Shown here: positions 9,415 to 19,018 of the stretch, one piece after another
How positions within the stretch are numbered: the stretch's first letter is position 1
Layout of the letters: each line of letters begins with the position of its first letter
Assembly: GCA_014896375.1 (NCBI GenBank)
Contig: JADBKN010000056.1
Location: forward strand, 1 to 50,243
DNA: 50,243 nt
Direction of reading: 5' to 3'
DNA from: Bacillota bacterium
Lineage (GTDB): Bacteria; Bacillota; Sulfobacillia; RBS10-35; Bu92
Made by a program: the position numbers and the translations under genes
Notes under the pieces: generated by a model
What the model saw: only the letters and a program-made list of their open reading frames with translations
What the model was told of the DNA's origin: nothing
Databases searched by the model: none

Positions 9415-10403
9415 CGGGCGCGGGGGAGTGGAGGCGGATCCTCGACACCTTGCGCGACGGGCGCCGCTTCCTTCTTCTACTGCATGTGAAGCCGGACGGC
9501 GACAGCATCGGTTCGAGCCTGGCCCTCGGGCGGGCGCTGCAGAAGCTCGGCAAGGAGGCGGTGCTCGTCTGCCCGGACGAGTTGCCGGAGTCCCTCCGCT
9601 TCCTGCCCGGCAGCGACAGCTTCGTCCGGCCGGAGGCCGTGAGCGGCCCCTTCGACGCGGCCGTCTTCCTCGACTGCGGCGACCTCGAACGGGCCGGCCC
9701 CGCCCGTCCGCTGGCCGACCTCGCCACCGTGCGCATCAACATCGATCACCACCTCTCGAACGCCCGCTTCGGGGACCTCAACTGGATCGAGGCGGACGCC
9801 GCGGCCGTGGGGGAGATCACGTACCGGCTGATCCGCGAGCTGGGCGTGGCGCTCGACCGCGACATGGCCTACGCCCTCTATGCGAGCCTCGTCACCGACA
9901 CCGGCTCCTTCGCCTACCAGAACACGACGCCGGCCACGCACCGCATCGCGGCGGAGCTCCTGGAACTGGGCGTGCGGCCGCAGGTCGTGGCCCGGGAGGT
10001 GTGGGAGAACCGGCCGGAGCCGGCCCTGCGCCTCCTGGGCCGCGCGCTGGAGAATCTGGTCGTCGACCCCGGTGGCCGGCTGGCCTGGACCCGCCTGGGG
10101 CAGGAAGACTTTCAGCGCGTGGGCGCCGGTCCGCAGCACGCGGAGGGTGTCGTCGGCTACCCGCGCTCCCTGCGGGGCGTCGAGGTGGCCGTCGCCTTCA
10201 TCGAGGCTGAGCCCGGCGTCTGGCGCGTGAGCCTGCGCTCGAACGAGCGCGTGGACGTGAGCCGTGTGGCGGCGCGCTTCGGCGGCGGCGGCCACGCGCG
10301 CGCGGCGGGCGCCACGCTTTCCGGCCGCTTCGAGGAGGTCGCGCCGCCCCTTCTGGACGCCTGCCGCGCGGCTCTGGACGAGGACGGGCGGGCCCCGGCG
10401 TGA
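9411..10403 (+). CDS. nrnA: DHH-family bifunctional oligoribonuclease/pAp phosphatase
   Basis: Predicted to degrade very short RNA oligomers and dephosphorylate pAp, finishing RNA decay. The 330 residues show the DHH phosphoesterase metal motifs HVKPDGD (about 25-31), DCGD, IDHH (111-114) and the C-terminal DHHA1 motif GGGGHARAAGA (from about 291). The ATG at 9411 overlaps the rbfA stop by four bases. Position between rbfA and truB is common in Firmicutes outside Bacillus. Confidence 0.92.
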   Translation: MTGAGEWRRILDTLRDGRRFLLLLHVKPDGDSIGSSLALGRALQKLGKEAVLVCPDELPESLRFLPGSDSFVRPEAVSGPFDAAVFLDCGDLERAGPARPLADLATVRINIDHHLSNARFGDLNWIEADAAAVGEITYRLIRELGVALDRDMAYALYASLVTDTGSFAYQNTTPATHRIAAELLELGVRPQVVAREVWENRPEPALRLLGRALENLVVDPGGRLAWTRLGQEDFQRVGAGPQHAEGVVGYPRSLRGVEVAVAFIEAEPGVWRVSLRSNERVDVSRVAARFGGGGHARAAGATLSGRFEEVAPPLLDACRAALDEDGRAPA

Positions 10404-11323
10404 GCGGCACGCCGGCCGGCGTGCTGGTCGCGCTCAAGTTGCCCGGCCCCACCTCGCACGATGTGGTGGCGCGGGCGCGGCGGCTCCTCGGCCTGCAGCG
10501 CGTCGGGCACGGCGGCACGCTGGACCCGCCCGCGGCCGGCGTCCTGCCGCTGCTTGTGGGCTCCGCCGCGCGCCTGGCCCGCTATCTCACGCTAGGTGAC
10601 AAGGAATACCGCTTTACATTGGCCTTCGGCTGCGAGACGGACACGGGCGACCAGCTCGGCCGGCCCGTGCGCACGGCGCCGCCACCGCGGCGCGAGGCGC
10701 TGGAGGCGGCGCTGCCGGCCTTCACGGGCGAAATCCGCCAGCGCCCGCCGGCGTTCTCGGCCGTGAAGGTCGGTGGGCGGCGGGCGTATGAGCTGGCGCG
10801 CGAGGGCCGCCCGGCGGAGGTGGCGGAGCGGCGGGTAAGCGTGGAGGCGCTGACGCTGCTCGAGTGGCGCCCGGGACCGCCCGTGGAGGCCCTCCTCTCC
10901 GTGCGCTGCTCCCACGGCACCTACGTGCGCAGCCTGGCGGCGGACCTCGCCCGCGCGGCCGGCTCCGCCGGCCACGTCTCGGCGCTCCTGCGCACGCGCA
11001 CGGGGCCGTTCACGCTGGCGGCCGCGCTCACCCTGGACGAGGCCGCCGCCGCGCTGCGGGCCGGCCGGCCTGTGCTGCGGCCGCCGCTGGAGGTGCTTTA
11101 CGGCCGTCCGCGTGTCGACGTATCCTCGAACGAGGCGGAAGACGTGGCGCGCGGGCGCTGGCCGCGCGGCCTGGCGGCGCGCCTTTGGGCGGCCGGCGCC
11201 GGCGCGGTGGAGGCCGAGCCGGGCGACGCGGCCGTCGTCTACGAGGGCCGGCTCCTGGCCGTCGCCGGCCGTCGCGAGGGCCGCTGGCGCTGGACGGCCG
11301 TGTTTCCGGAGGCCCTGCCGTGA
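10400..11323 (+). CDS. truB: tRNA pseudouridine(55) synthase TruB
   Basis: Converts U55 of the tRNA T-loop to pseudouridine. The 307-residue protein has KLPGPTSHDVV at the N-terminus, the catalytic GTLDPPAAGVLPL motif (Asp42), and the conserved QRPPAFSAVKVGGRRAYELA and CSHGTYVRSLAADLA segments. The GTG at 10400 overlaps the nrnA stop. The C-terminal 60 residues (SSNEAEDVARGRWP onwards) look like a PUA-type RNA-binding domain. Confidence 0.95.
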   Translation: MSGTPAGVLVALKLPGPTSHDVVARARRLLGLQRVGHGGTLDPPAAGVLPLLVGSAARLARYLTLGDKEYRFTLAFGCETDTGDQLGRPVRTAPPPRREALEAALPAFTGEIRQRPPAFSAVKVGGRRAYELAREGRPAEVAERRVSVEALTLLEWRPGPPVEALLSVRCSHGTYVRSLAADLARAAGSAGHVSALLRTRTGPFTLAAALTLDEAAAALRAGRPVLRPPLEVLYGRPRVDVSSNEAEDVARGRWPRGLAARLWAAGAGAVEAEPGDAAVVYEGRLLAVAGRREGRWRWTAVFPEALP

Positions 11324-11336
11324 AAGGGTGGGTGCG

Positions 11337-12296
11337 GTGCTCGTCACGTGGGAGCCGGGGGAGCTCGGCCGTCTGGGCGCGGTGCGCTACGCGGCCATCG
11401 GCGCCTTCGACGGCGTGCACGCGGCCCACCGGACGCTGATCGCGCGCGCCGTGGCGGACGCGCGCCGGGACGGGGCCGTGCCGGCCGTCGTGACGTTCGA
11501 GCCCAACCCGAAGCTCGTCCTCCACCCGCAGGCGGCACCGCCCCCGCTCTCCGCGCTGGAGGAGCGCCTGGAAGCGTTCCGGTCCCTGGGCGTGGAGGCG
11601 GCGCTGGTGCTGCGTTTTGACGAGCGCCTGGCGCGCATGCCGGCCGAGGACTTCGTGCGCGACGTGCTCTGCGGCGCGGCGCGGCTTGCGCGCAGCTACG
11701 TCGGGTACAACTTCACCTTCGGTCACGGCGGTCGCGGCCGCCCGGAGCACCTGGCCGCGTGGGGCGCCGCCTGCGGCATGGCGGTGGTCGTGCTGGAGCC
11801 GCAGACCGTGGCCGATCCCCGCACGGGGGAGCCCCGGCCTGTCTCCTCCTCCGCCGTGCGGGAGGCGCTCGCCGCCGGCGACGTGCGCCTCGCGGCGCGT
11901 CTCCTGGGACGCCCCTACAGCGTGCGCGGCCCTGTGGTGCACGGCGACGGCCGCGGGCGCGCGCTGGGGTACCCCACGGCGAACGTCGCCCTGCCGCCCC
12001 GGCGGGCGATGCCGCCGCCCGGCGTGTACGCCGGCGCGGCGCGCGAGCCCGGCGGGCCCTGGCGCGCGGCGGCCGTCAGCTGGGGGCGCCGGCCCACTTT
12101 CGGTGGCGGGGAGCCCGTCCTGGAGGCGCACCTCCTCGACTTCGCCGGCGACCTGTACGGCGCCACCCTGGAGGTCGCTTTCCTCGAGCGCCTGAGGGAC
12201 GAGCTCGCCTTCCCGGACGTGGAGGCGCTCAAGATGCAGATGGCCCGGGATGTGGACGCGGCTCGGGAGGTTTTTCGTGACGGGCCCCTCGTGTGA
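11337..12296 (+). CDS. ribF: bifunctional riboflavin kinase/FAD synthetase
   Basis: Makes FMN from riboflavin, then FAD. The 319-residue protein has the N-terminal nucleotidyltransferase domain ([42 protein letters not shown]). The C-terminal kinase domain follows ([34 protein letters not shown]). GTG at 11337 fits an AAAGGG site eight bases upstream; GTG 11328 is an alternative. The gene follows truB by 13 bases. There is no riboflavin riboswitch ahead of it, as expected for an internal operon gene. Confidence 0.95.
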   Translation: MLVTWEPGELGRLGAVRYAAIGAFDGVHAAHRTLIARAVADARRDGAVPAVVTFEPNPKLVLHPQAAPPPLSALEERLEAFRSLGVEAALVLRFDERLARMPAEDFVRDVLCGAARLARSYVGYNFTFGHGGRGRPEHLAAWGAACGMAVVVLEPQTVADPRTGEPRPVSSSAVREALAAGDVRLAARLLGRPYSVRGPVVHGDGRGRALGYPTANVALPPRRAMPPPGVYAGAAREPGGPWRAAAVSWGRRPTFGGGEPVLEAHLLDFAGDLYGATLEVAFLERLRDELAFPDVEALKMQMARDVDAAREVFRDGPLV

Positions 12297-12302
12297 TAGA
12301 AT
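12274..12302 (+). promoter_or_regulatory. possible promoter for rpsO-pnp
   Basis: TTCGTG, a 17-base spacer and TAGAAT overlap the end of ribF. The -10 is good, the -35 weak. Initiation near 12309 would place the whole structured rpsO leader on the transcript. Confidence 0.35.
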
Positions 12303-12315
12303 TGCGCCGATACCA

Positions 12316-12373
12316 CCATCCGCGCGGGCGCGCGCCTGCCTCCGGCGGCGCACTGGGCGGATGGCGAGTCGCC
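12316..12373 (+). promoter_or_regulatory. structured rpsO leader, candidate S15 autoregulatory RNA
   Basis: CCATCCGC (12316-12323) can pair with GCGGATGG (12357-12364) and closes a GC-rich inner hairpin region. Its 3' end overlaps a second small hairpin, GGCG-AGT-CGCC (12363-12373), followed by GTTTTCG and then the AGGAGGT ribosome binding site. S15 represses its own mRNA through different leader folds in several phyla; that this leader does so is inference. Confidence 0.4.
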
Positions 12374-12396
12374 GTTTTCGAGGAGGTGGACGCCCC

Positions 12397-12669
12397 GTGG
12401 CCCTGGAAGCCGAGAAGAAGCAGCGCATCATCGACGCCTACCGCCTGCACGACACCGACACCGGCTCGCCGGAAGTGCAGATCGCCCTCTTGACGGAGCG
12501 CATCAACGAGCTGACGGAGCACCTGCGCACCCACACGAAGGATCACCATTCGCGCCGCGGGCTCTTCAAGCTCGTCGGCAAGCGCCGCCGGCTGCTGAAT
12601 TACCTGCGCGAGAAGGACATCGAGCGTTTCCGCGCAGTGACGGAGCGCCTCAACATTCGAGTGCGGTGA
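12397..12669 (+). CDS. rpsO: 30S ribosomal protein S15
   Basis: Primary 16S rRNA-binding protein of the small subunit. The 90-residue product shows the invariant [37 protein letters not shown] and [11 protein letters not shown] segments. GTG at 12397 is preceded by AGGAGGT at nine bases; the longer in-frame extension up to 12250 runs through the leader and is not expected to be translated. It lies between ribF and pnp as in B. subtilis and many other bacteria. Confidence 0.97.
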   Translation: MALEAEKKQRIIDAYRLHDTDTGSPEVQIALLTERINELTEHLRTHTKDHHSRRGLFKLVGKRRRLLNYLREKDIERFRAVTERLNIRVR

Positions 12670-12672
12670 GAC

Positions 12673-12698
12673 GACGGGCGGGGGGAGCCCCGCCCGTC
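12673..12698 (+). promoter_or_regulatory. strong stem-loop between rpsO and pnp
   Basis: GACGGGCGGGG (12673-12683) and CCCCGCCCGTC (12688-12698) form a perfect 11-bp stem with a GGAG loop. No T run follows, so termination would be partial at best. In E. coli the rpsO-pnp gap carries a terminator and an RNase III-processed hairpin used in pnp autoregulation; this hairpin occupies the same place. Confidence 0.55.
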
Positions 12699-12739
12699 TG
12701 CGCTTGCATCGCCTTCGTCTTCACGAAGGGAGGACGTGC

Positions 12740-14869
12740 GTGGAAAAAAGAGTCTTTCGAACCGAAGTGGGCGGCCGGCCGCTCGTCATCGAGTACGGCG
12801 CCATCGCGGAGCAGGCCAACGCGGCCGTGCTCGTGCGGTACGGCGAGACCGTCGTGCTCGTGACGGCGACCGGCACGCGCGAACCGCGCGAGGGGGTGGA
12901 CTTCTTCCCCTTGCGCGTCGACTACGAGGAGCGGCAGTACGCGGCGGGGCGCATCCCCGGCAGCTTCTTCCGCCGCGAGGGACGTCCGTCGGAGCGCGCC
13001 ATCCTCTCGGCGCGCCTCATCGACCGGCCGATCCGGCCGCTCTTCCCCAAGGGCTACCGCAACGAGGTGCAGATCATCGCCACCGTGCTCTCCTATGACG
13101 GGGACAACGCCCCGGACATCACGAGCATCATCGGCGCCTCGGCGGCTCTCAGCATCTCGGACATCCCCTTCGACGGCCCCATCGGCGGCGTGATGGTCGG
13201 CCTCGTCGACGGCCGCTTCGTCATCAACCCGGTCTCCGAGGAGGTCGACCGCAGCGACCTGGAACTCGTCGTCGCCGGCACCAAGGACGCCGTCCTCATG
13301 GTGGAGGCGGGCGCCAACGAGGTGCCGGAGGAGAAGATCATCGAGGCCATCCAGTTCGGCCACGAGGAGATCAAGAAGCTCGTCGCCTGGCAGGAGGAGA
13401 TCGTGCGCGAGGTGGGCAAGCCCAAGATGCCCTTCACCCCGCCGCAGATCGATCCCGAACTCGAGGCGGCGGTGTCGGAGTGGGCGCGCCCGCGCATGCG
13501 GGAGGCGCTCCTCGCGCAGGAGAAGCAGGAGCGTGAAGAGCGGCGCCTGGCCCTTCGCCAGGAGGCGCACGCGCTCTTCGACGAGCGCTTCCCGGAGAAG
13601 GCGGCGGACATCGACGCGGTGCTCGACGAGACGGAGAAGAAGGTCATGCGCCGGCTCATCGTGGACGAGGGCATCCGCGTCGACGGCCGCGGCCCCAAGG
13701 ACATCCGCCCCATCTGGTGCGAGGTGGGCATCCTGCCGCGCACCCACGGCTCCGGCCTCTTCACGCGCGGCCAGACGCAGGTGCTGACCGTCGCGGCGCT
13801 TGGCGCCGTCTCCGACCGCCAGATCATCGACAGCCTCGGCGACGAGGAATTCAAGCGCTACATGCACCACTACAACATGCCGCCCTACAGCACCGGCGAG
13901 GTGCGGCCGATCCGCTCGCCGGGCCGGCGGGAGATCGGCCACGGGGCGCTCGCGGAGCGCGCGCTCTTGCGCATGCTGCCGCCGGAAGACGAGTTCCCCT
14001 ACACGATCCGCCTCGTCAGCGAGGTCGTCTCCTCGAACGGCTCGACCTCCATGGGGTCCGTCTGCGGCTCCACGCTGGCGCTGATGGACGCCGGCGTGCC
14101 CATCCGCCGCCCGGTCTCCGGCATCGCCATGGGCCTCATCAAGGAGGACGACAAGGTCGAGATCCTCTCGGACATCCAGGGGATCGAGGACCACCTCGGC
14201 GACATGGACTTCAAGGTGGCGGGCACGGAGAAGGGCGTCACCGCGATCCAGATGGACATCAAGATCCACGGGCTCGACGTCGACATCCTCCGCCGCGCCC
14301 TGGAGCAGGCGCGCGAGGGCCGGCTGTACATCCTCCAAAAGATGCTTGAGGTGCTGCCGGCGCCGCGCAGCCACCTGTCGCCGTACGCGCCGCGCATCAT
14401 CGTCATGCGCATCCATCCGGACAAGATCCGCGACGTCATCGGACCGGGCGGCAAGACGATCAACAAGATCATCGCCGAGACGGGCGTGCAGATCGACATC
14501 GAGGACGACGGCCGCGTCTTCGTCTCCGGGCCGGCGGAGGGCAGCGAGCGCGCGCAGGAGATGATCCGCCAGCTCACCAAGGAGGTCGCGCCGGGGGAGA
14601 TCTACCTCGGCAAGGTGACGCGCCTCGTCAGCTTCGGGGCCTTCTGTGAGATCCTGCCGGGCAAGGAGGGGCTCGTGCACATCTCCCAGCTCGCCAATGA
14701 GCGCGTGCCGACCGTCGAGGACGTCGTCAACGTCGGCGACACGATCATGGTCAAGGTCACGGAGATCGACAGCCTCGGCCGCATCAACCTCTCCCGTAAG
14801 GAAGCGCTGAAGCAGGTGCCGGACGCGGAAGCCAAGGAGAGCCGCAAGCGCGCGGGCGCCCGCGTGTGA
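12740..14869 (+). CDS. pnp: polyribonucleotide nucleotidyltransferase (PNPase)
   Basis: Phosphorolytic 3'-5' exoribonuclease of mRNA decay. The 709 residues comprise two RNase PH domains ([40 protein letters not shown]), the linking helical domain, a KH domain ([20 protein letters not shown]) and a C-terminal S1 domain ([20 protein letters not shown]). GTG at 12740 has GGGAGG six bases upstream; in-frame starts further upstream fall in the leader. The hairpin between rpsO and pnp may affect its expression. Confidence 0.97.
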   Translation: MEKRVFRTEVGGRPLVIEYGAIAEQANAAVLVRYGETVVLVTATGTREPREGVDFFPLRVDYEERQYAAGRIPGSFFRREGRPSERAILSARLIDRPIRPLFPKGYRNEVQIIATVLSYDGDNAPDITSIIGASAALSISDIPFDGPIGGVMVGLVDGRFVINPVSEEVDRSDLELVVAGTKDAVLMVEAGANEVPEEKIIEAIQFGHEEIKKLVAWQEEIVREVGKPKMPFTPPQIDPELEAAVSEWARPRMREALLAQEKQEREERRLALRQEAHALFDERFPEKAADIDAVLDETEKKVMRRLIVDEGIRVDGRGPKDIRPIWCEVGILPRTHGSGLFTRGQTQVLTVAALGAVSDRQIIDSLGDEEFKRYMHHYNMPPYSTGEVRPIRSPGRREIGHGALAERALLRMLPPEDEFPYTIRLVSEVVSSNGSTSMGSVCGSTLALMDAGVPIRRPVSGIAMGLIKEDDKVEILSDIQGIEDHLGDMDFKVAGTEKGVTAIQMDIKIHGLDVDILRRALEQAREGRLYILQKMLEVLPAPRSHLSPYAPRIIVMRIHPDKIRDVIGPGGKTINKIIAETGVQIDIEDDGRVFVSGPAEGSERAQEMIRQLTKEVAPGEIYLGKVTRLVSFGAFCEILPGKEGLVHISQLANERVPTVEDVVNVGDTIMVKVTEIDSLGRINLSRKEALKQVPDAEAKESRKRAGARV

Positions 14870-16209
14870 CGCGCGTGGCCGATCATCGTGCCGCGGCGCG
14901 GGGCGGCGCGCCCGTGCGCGTCCGCACGCTGCGAAACGGCCTCACGCTGATCTTTGAGCCCGTGCCGGGGGCGGCGTCCGTCTCCCTGGGCCTCTGGTTC
15001 GGCGCCGGCTCACGGGACGACCCAGACGGGCGCAGCGGCCTCGCGCACGCTCTGGAGCACCTCGTCTTCAAGGGCGGCGCGCGCCGTGACGGCGCCGCCG
15101 TCGCGCGGGAGATCGACGACCTCGGCGGCCACGTCGACGCCTTCACCACGAAGGAACTGACCTGCTACTGGGCGCGCGTGCTGCCGGAGCACCTGGAGCG
15201 CGCGCTGGACCTCCTGCGCGAGCTGGCGCTGGAGCCGGCCCTGCGCGCCGGCGACTTTGAACGCGAGCGACGCGTGCTGCTGGAGGAGCTCGCCGGCTAC
15301 GAGGATTCCCCAGAGGACCTGGTGGCGGACCTCTTCGACGCCGCGCTCTGGCCCGGGCAGCCGGTGGGGCGGCCGATCATCGGCCTGCGCGCGGATGTGA
15401 CGGCCATGACGGTCGAGGACGTGCGCCGCTTCCACCGGCTCTGGTACCGGCCGCGGAACGCCGTCCTGGGGGCGGCGGGCGCGGGCGAGGCGGAGCGTTT
15501 CTTCGAGCTGGGCGAGCGGCTCTTTGGCGACGGCTGGCCGGACCCGCCGCCGGGCGTGGACGCCGATCCGCCCCACCGGCGCACGCCCGGGCCGGCGCGC
15601 AGCGGGCGGGGCGACGTCATCCGCCTCCGGCCGGACCTGGAGCAGGTCTACGTGGTGATGGGCGGACCGGCGCCGGAGGCGCGCGACCGCGACGGCCGCG
15701 CGGCCGCCGAGGTGGCCTCCACCGTGCTCGGCGGCGGCACCTCGTCCCGCCTCTTTTACGAGATCCGCGAGCGGCGCGGGCTCGCCTACAACGTCTACGC
15801 CTTTGACGTCGCTTACCTGGGAGCGGGCGCCTTCGGCATCGGGCTGGCCGCGCACCCGGCGCACGCGGCTGAGGCCGTGCGCGTCGCGCGCGCGCAGGCG
15901 GAGAGCCTCGCGCGCGACGGGCCCACGGCGGAGGAGCTGCGCCGGGCGCAGGAGCAGCTGCGCATCGCCACCGCCATCGGGCTTGAGTCACCCTCGGCGC
16001 GGCTGCAGCGGCGCGCTCAGGAGATGCTCCTCTTTGGGGAGACGGAACCGTTGGAGGAAGTCGTCGCCCGCTACCGCCGCGTGGCGGCAGAGGACGTGGC
16101 GCGCGTCTGCCGCCGCGCCCTCCTCGAAGCCCCGGTGCGCGTGGCCTGCGGGCCGGACGCGGAGGCGCTCTTCACGCCCGGGCCGCGGGCGGCGGCGCGC
16201 CGCGCCTGA
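14866..16209 (+). CDS. mlpA: M16-family zinc peptidase (MlpA/YmxG-like)
   Basis: Predicted metalloprotease of the pitrilysin/processing-peptidase family, in the same place as B. subtilis mlpA. Of 447 residues, the N-terminal half holds the inverted zinc motif HALEH (His61, Glu64, His65) and the downstream third-ligand region [18 protein letters not shown]. The C-terminal half has the inactive-domain signature [26 protein letters not shown] at 14866 overlaps the pnp stop. No signal peptide is seen, so it is probably cytoplasmic. Its substrate is unknown. Confidence 0.9.
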   Translation: MTRVADHRAAARGGAPVRVRTLRNGLTLIFEPVPGAASVSLGLWFGAGSRDDPDGRSGLAHALEHLVFKGGARRDGAAVAREIDDLGGHVDAFTTKELTCYWARVLPEHLERALDLLRELALEPALRAGDFERERRVLLEELAGYEDSPEDLVADLFDAALWPGQPVGRPIIGLRADVTAMTVEDVRRFHRLWYRPRNAVLGAAGAGEAERFFELGERLFGDGWPDPPPGVDADPPHRRTPGPARSGRGDVIRLRPDLEQVYVVMGGPAPEARDRDGRAAAEVASTVLGGGTSSRLFYEIRERRGLAYNVYAFDVAYLGAGAFGIGLAAHPAHAAEAVRVARAQAESLARDGPTAEELRRAQEQLRIATAIGLESPSARLQRRAQEMLLFGETEPLEEVVARYRRVAAEDVARVCRRALLEAPVRVACGPDAEALFTPGPRAAARRA

Positions 16210-16262
16210 CGTTCTGGGCCCGTCCGCGGCGCATAGAATGTCCGCGGAAGGAGGCGGCGGCG

Positions 16263-16664
16263 GTGCGCTGGAGCGAGCTCGCCGGCAAGGACATCATCAA
16301 CATCGAGAACGCGGACCGGCTGGGGCGCGTGGACGATGCCGACCTCGTCCTGCGGGAGGACGGTTCCATCGAATCCCTCATCGCCTCATCGCGTGGCCGC
16401 TGGCGGAACGGCCTGACGATCGCGTGGGAGCGCGTGATCAAGATCGGACCGGAGGCCATGCTCGTGGCGCTGCCCGAGGGAGCGGCGGGAGCGCGGCACG
16501 GGCGCGGCGCGCCCGGGGACGGCGTGCGCGTGTGGGCGCGCGAGGCGGCTTCGGCCGCGGGTCGCGGCGCGGAGGGCGCGGCGGACGAGCGCGGCGCGGC
16601 GGCGCCCGCGGAGCCGGCGCCGGTGGTGCGCGTCACGGCGCGGCGTGACCCGCCCGAACGCTGA
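16263..16664 (+). CDS. ymxH: YlmC/YmxH-family PRC-barrel protein
   Basis: The N-terminal 75 residues (MRWSELAGKDIINIENADRLGRVDDADLV without gaps is split here as RWSELAGKDIIN and DRLGRVDDADLV) match the PRC-barrel fold of YlmC/YmxH sporulation-associated proteins, and the position after the M16 peptidase equals that of ymxH. The usual length is about 85; this one has 133, the extra being an Ala/Gly/Arg-rich tail with no recognisable domain. GTG at 16263 has AAGGAGG nine bases upstream. A CATAGAAT box at 16232-16239 resembles a sigma-E -10 element but lacks a clear -35. Molecular function is not established. Confidence 0.8.
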   Translation: MRWSELAGKDIINIENADRLGRVDDADLVLREDGSIESLIASSRGRWRNGLTIAWERVIKIGPEAMLVALPEGAAGARHGRGAPGDGVRVWAREAASAAGRGAEGAADERGAAAPAEPAPVVRVTARRDPPER

Positions 16665-16724
16665 GCATAAGGCGGCGCCGGCCGGCCCCATACTAAGCCG
16701 ACCTTGAAGGGAGGCGAGTTGGGC

Positions 16725-17198
16725 ATGGCCAAGACCGTGATCGGCGTCTTCCGCTCGAAGGGCCAGGCGGAAAAGGCAGTCGCCGCGTTGCGCAACAAAG
16801 GCTTCTCGGATCAGGAGATCTCCATCGTCGCGAAGAAGGATGACGGCAAGGGCGATCCGGACACACGCCTCACCAACCAGAACGTCGTCGACGGCACCAG
16901 CTGGGGGGCCGGCATCGGCGGCGCGGCCGGGCTCCTCGCGAGCGCCGGGGCGCTCGCCATTCCAGGGATCGGGCCGCTCCTCGCCCTCGGCCCGCTGGCG
17001 GCGACCCTCGGCGGCGCCGCGGCCGGCGGCCTGGCCGGCGGCCTCGTGGACTACGGCATCCCGGAGACGGAGGGCCGTGAGTACGAGGAGCGCGTGAAGC
17101 AGGGCGACGTGCTCGTCGTCATCTCGACCGACAAAGAGGCGAAGAAGGCGGCTCAGATCCTCCGGGAGCACGGCGCGGAGGACGTGCGCGAGCACTGA
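16725..17198 (+). CDS. GSP17M/YflT-type stress protein with glycine-zipper segment
   Basis: The first 50 residues (IGVFRSKGQAEKAVAALRNK, then GFSDQEISIVAKKD) match the general stress protein 17M/YflT-type domain. The middle (about 70-110) is a Gly/Ala-rich hydrophobic stretch of the glycine-zipper kind, able to insert in or associate with membrane. A charged C-terminal alpha/beta piece (GDVLVVISTDKEAKKAAQIL) follows. ATG 16725 has GGGAGG ten bases upstream; the TTG at 16704 would precede the ribosome binding site. It is followed by its own terminator, so it is a single-gene unit. The role is inferred only from family resemblance. Confidence 0.75.
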   Translation: MAKTVIGVFRSKGQAEKAVAALRNKGFSDQEISIVAKKDDGKGDPDTRLTNQNVVDGTSWGAGIGGAAGLLASAGALAIPGIGPLLALGPLAATLGGAAAGGLAGGLVDYGIPETEGREYEERVKQGDVLVVISTDKEAKKAAQILREHGAEDVREH

Positions 17199-17227
17199 GC
17201 GCGGCCGAAGGGGCGGAGGACATGCCA

Positions 17228-17254
17228 GGGGGCGGCGACGGCGCCGCCCCCTTT
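17228..17254 (+). terminator. terminator after the stress-protein gene
   Basis: GGGGGCGGC (17228-17236) pairs with GCCGCCCCC (17243-17251) and is followed by TTT. It lies 30 bases after the stop at 17198 and before a TATACT box (17284) ahead of dapB. Confidence 0.6.
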
Positions 17255-17310
17255 GCGCGCGCCTACATGCCCGGCGGGCGCGATATACTGGCACCGACAG
17301 GGGCGATCGC

Positions 17311-18066
17311 ATGGCCGTCAAAGTCGTCGTCGCAGGCGCCACGGGCAAGACCGGCCGCGTCATCGCGCGCGGCGTCTCGCAGGCCTCGGACCTTGAACTC
17401 GTCGGCGCCGTGGCGCCGCACCACGCCGGCCGCCGGCTGGGCAACGTGATCGACATCCCGGGAGTCGACATCCCCATCCACGCGAGTGTGGCGGAGGCCC
17501 TGGCCCGTCGCAAGGCCGACGTGCTCGTCGACTTCACCACGCCAGAGGCCGGCTTCGGGAACGCCATGGCGGCCCTGGAGCGCGGCGTGCGCCCGGTCGT
17601 CGGCACCACCGGGCTCGGCGCCGAGCAGTTGGAGGCCCTGGACGCGGCCGCGCGCCGCGCCGGACTGGCGGCGATCGTCGCGCCCAACTTCTCCATCGGC
17701 GGCCTCCTCATGGAACGCCTCGCCGCCCAGGCGGCGGCCCTCATGCCGATGGTCGAGGTCATCGAGATGCACCACGCGCAGAAGAAGGACGCTCCCTCCG
17801 GCACGGCGGCGCGCCTCGCCGAGCGTCTGGCCGCGGCAGGAGCCCGGGCGCCCGTGCCGGTGCACAGCGTGCGCCTGCCGGGCTTCGTCGCGCACCACGA
17901 GGTGCTCTTCGGCGGCCAGGGGGAGGCGCTCGTCATCCGCCACGACGCGTACTCCCGGGAGGCCTTCGTGCCCGGCGTGCTGATCGCCGTGCGCGCCGTG
18001 GTGCATGCCGAACCCGGCCTCATCACCCAGCTCTGGCCCCTCATCGAACGCGCCGCGCAGGCGTAG
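17311..18066 (+). CDS. dapB: 4-hydroxy-tetrahydrodipicolinate reductase
   Basis: Reduces the product of DapA with NAD(P)H in the diaminopimelate/lysine pathway. The 251 residues show an N-terminal Rossmann nucleotide-binding motif (VAGATGKTGRVIARG), GTTGLG, PNFSIGG and the diagnostic EMHHAQKKDAPSGTA with catalytic His154/His155 region and Lys. ATG at 17311 follows an AGGGG site. It is separated from asd-dapG-dapA by dpaA and dpaB. The product tetrahydrodipicolinate feeds lysine and peptidoglycan, while its substrate also feeds dipicolinate made by DpaAB. Confidence 0.95.
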   Translation: MAVKVVVAGATGKTGRVIARGVSQASDLELVGAVAPHHAGRRLGNVIDIPGVDIPIHASVAEALARRKADVLVDFTTPEAGFGNAMAALERGVRPVVGTTGLGAEQLEALDAAARRAGLAAIVAPNFSIGGLLMERLAAQAAALMPMVEVIEMHHAQKKDAPSGTAARLAERLAAAGARAPVPVHSVRLPGFVAHHEVLFGGQGEALVIRHDAYSREAFVPGVLIAVRAVVHAEPGLITQLWPLIERAAQA

Positions 18067-18142
18067 CGCACCCCCCGGCCCCCCCCATATACTGGCGCGG
18101 AACGGTCGCACGGATCCCGTAGTGGAAGGGGGACGCCTGAAG

Positions 18143-19018
18143 ATGCGCGACCTCGTCATCGCCGTGGTGGGCGGCGACCGGCGCCAGAGCGCCGCCGCCC
18201 GCGCCCTCGCCGCCGCCGGCCTGCACGTGCGCACTGCCTGCCTGCCCGGCCTGCCCCCCGGCGATCCTCTGGAGGCCCTCTCCGGTGCCGATGCCTGGCT
18301 CCTGCCGCCGGCGCCCGTGCCGTCCGACGGCACGGTGGGCGAGGGGGACTGCGCCGTGCAGGTCGGCCCCCGCACGCTGCGGCGGCTGCGGGCGGGCGCG
18401 CGCGTGCTCTGCGGGCGGCTCGCGCCGGCCGTGCGCGCGGAGGTGGAGCGGGCCGGCTGCGTGGCCGTGGAGTATGCGGAGCGCGAGGACTTCGCGGCCG
18501 CGAACGCCGAGCTCACGGCCGAGGGCGCCCTGGCCCACCTGCTCGTGGCCAGCGGGCGCGCCATCGCCGGTTGCCGCATGGCGGTGCTGGGTTACGGCCG
18601 CTGCGGCCAGGCGGTCGCGCGCAAGGCGGCCGCGTGGGGTGCGCACGTCACGGTGGTGGCGCGCTCCCCGGAGGCGCGGCGGCGCGCCGCGCAGCTCGGC
18701 TTCTCCACATGCTCCTTCGAAGACGCGGGCGGCGTACTGGCGGAATCGGCCGCCGTCGTCAACACCGTGCCCGCCCAGGTGCTGGGCGAGGAACGCCTGG
18801 CCTGCCTTGGGCGGGACGCGTACGTGCTCGATCTCGCCTCGGCGCCGGGCGGGGTGGACTGGGAGGCCGCGCGCCGGCGCGGCGTGCGTGCGGAGGCGCT
18901 GCCGGGCGTGCCCGGGCGCCTCGTGCCGGAGACGGCGGGGCGCATCGTGGCGAGCGTCGCGCTCACCGTCCTACGTGAGACCGTCGTGCAGCCGATCCCT
19001 GGAGGTGGCAGAGGGTGA
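18143..19018 (+). CDS. dpaA: dipicolinate synthase subunit A
   Basis: With DpaB makes dipicolinic acid in the mother cell for spore heat resistance (SpoVFA). The 291-residue protein has an N-terminal domain with VVGGDRRQSAAARALAAAG, a central NAD-binding Rossmann motif (AVLGYGRCGQAVARKAAAWG, residues about 148-167) and NTVPAQVLGEE, LDLASAPGGVDW and ALPGVPGRLVPETAG, typical of the family. ATG 18143 is preceded by AAGGGGG at about eleven bases. A CATATACT box at 18086-18093 may be its -10 element. The stop overlaps the dpaB start. Confidence 0.93.
   Translation: MRDLVIAVVGGDRRQSAAARALAAAGLHVRTACLPGLPPGDPLEALSGADAWLLPPAPVPSDGTVGEGDCAVQVGPRTLRRLRAGARVLCGRLAPAVRAEVERAGCVAVEYAEREDFAAANAELTAEGALAHLLVASGRAIAGCRMAVLGYGRCGQAVARKAAAWGAHVTVVARSPEARRRAAQLGFSTCSFEDAGGVLAESAAVVNTVPAQVLGEERLACLGRDAYVLDLASAPGGVDWEAARRRGVRAEALPGVPGRLVPETAGRIVASVALTVLRETVVQPIPGGGRG

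Noticed and set aside
11324-11336. FMN riboswitch ahead of ribF
   Set aside because: Only 13 bases separate truB and ribF, and no conserved riboswitch elements are present.
18069-18093. Full sigma-K promoter before dpaA
   Set aside because: CATATACT fits the -10, but the only AC-containing -35 is spaced 13-14 bases away, shorter than expected; kept only as a -10-like box.
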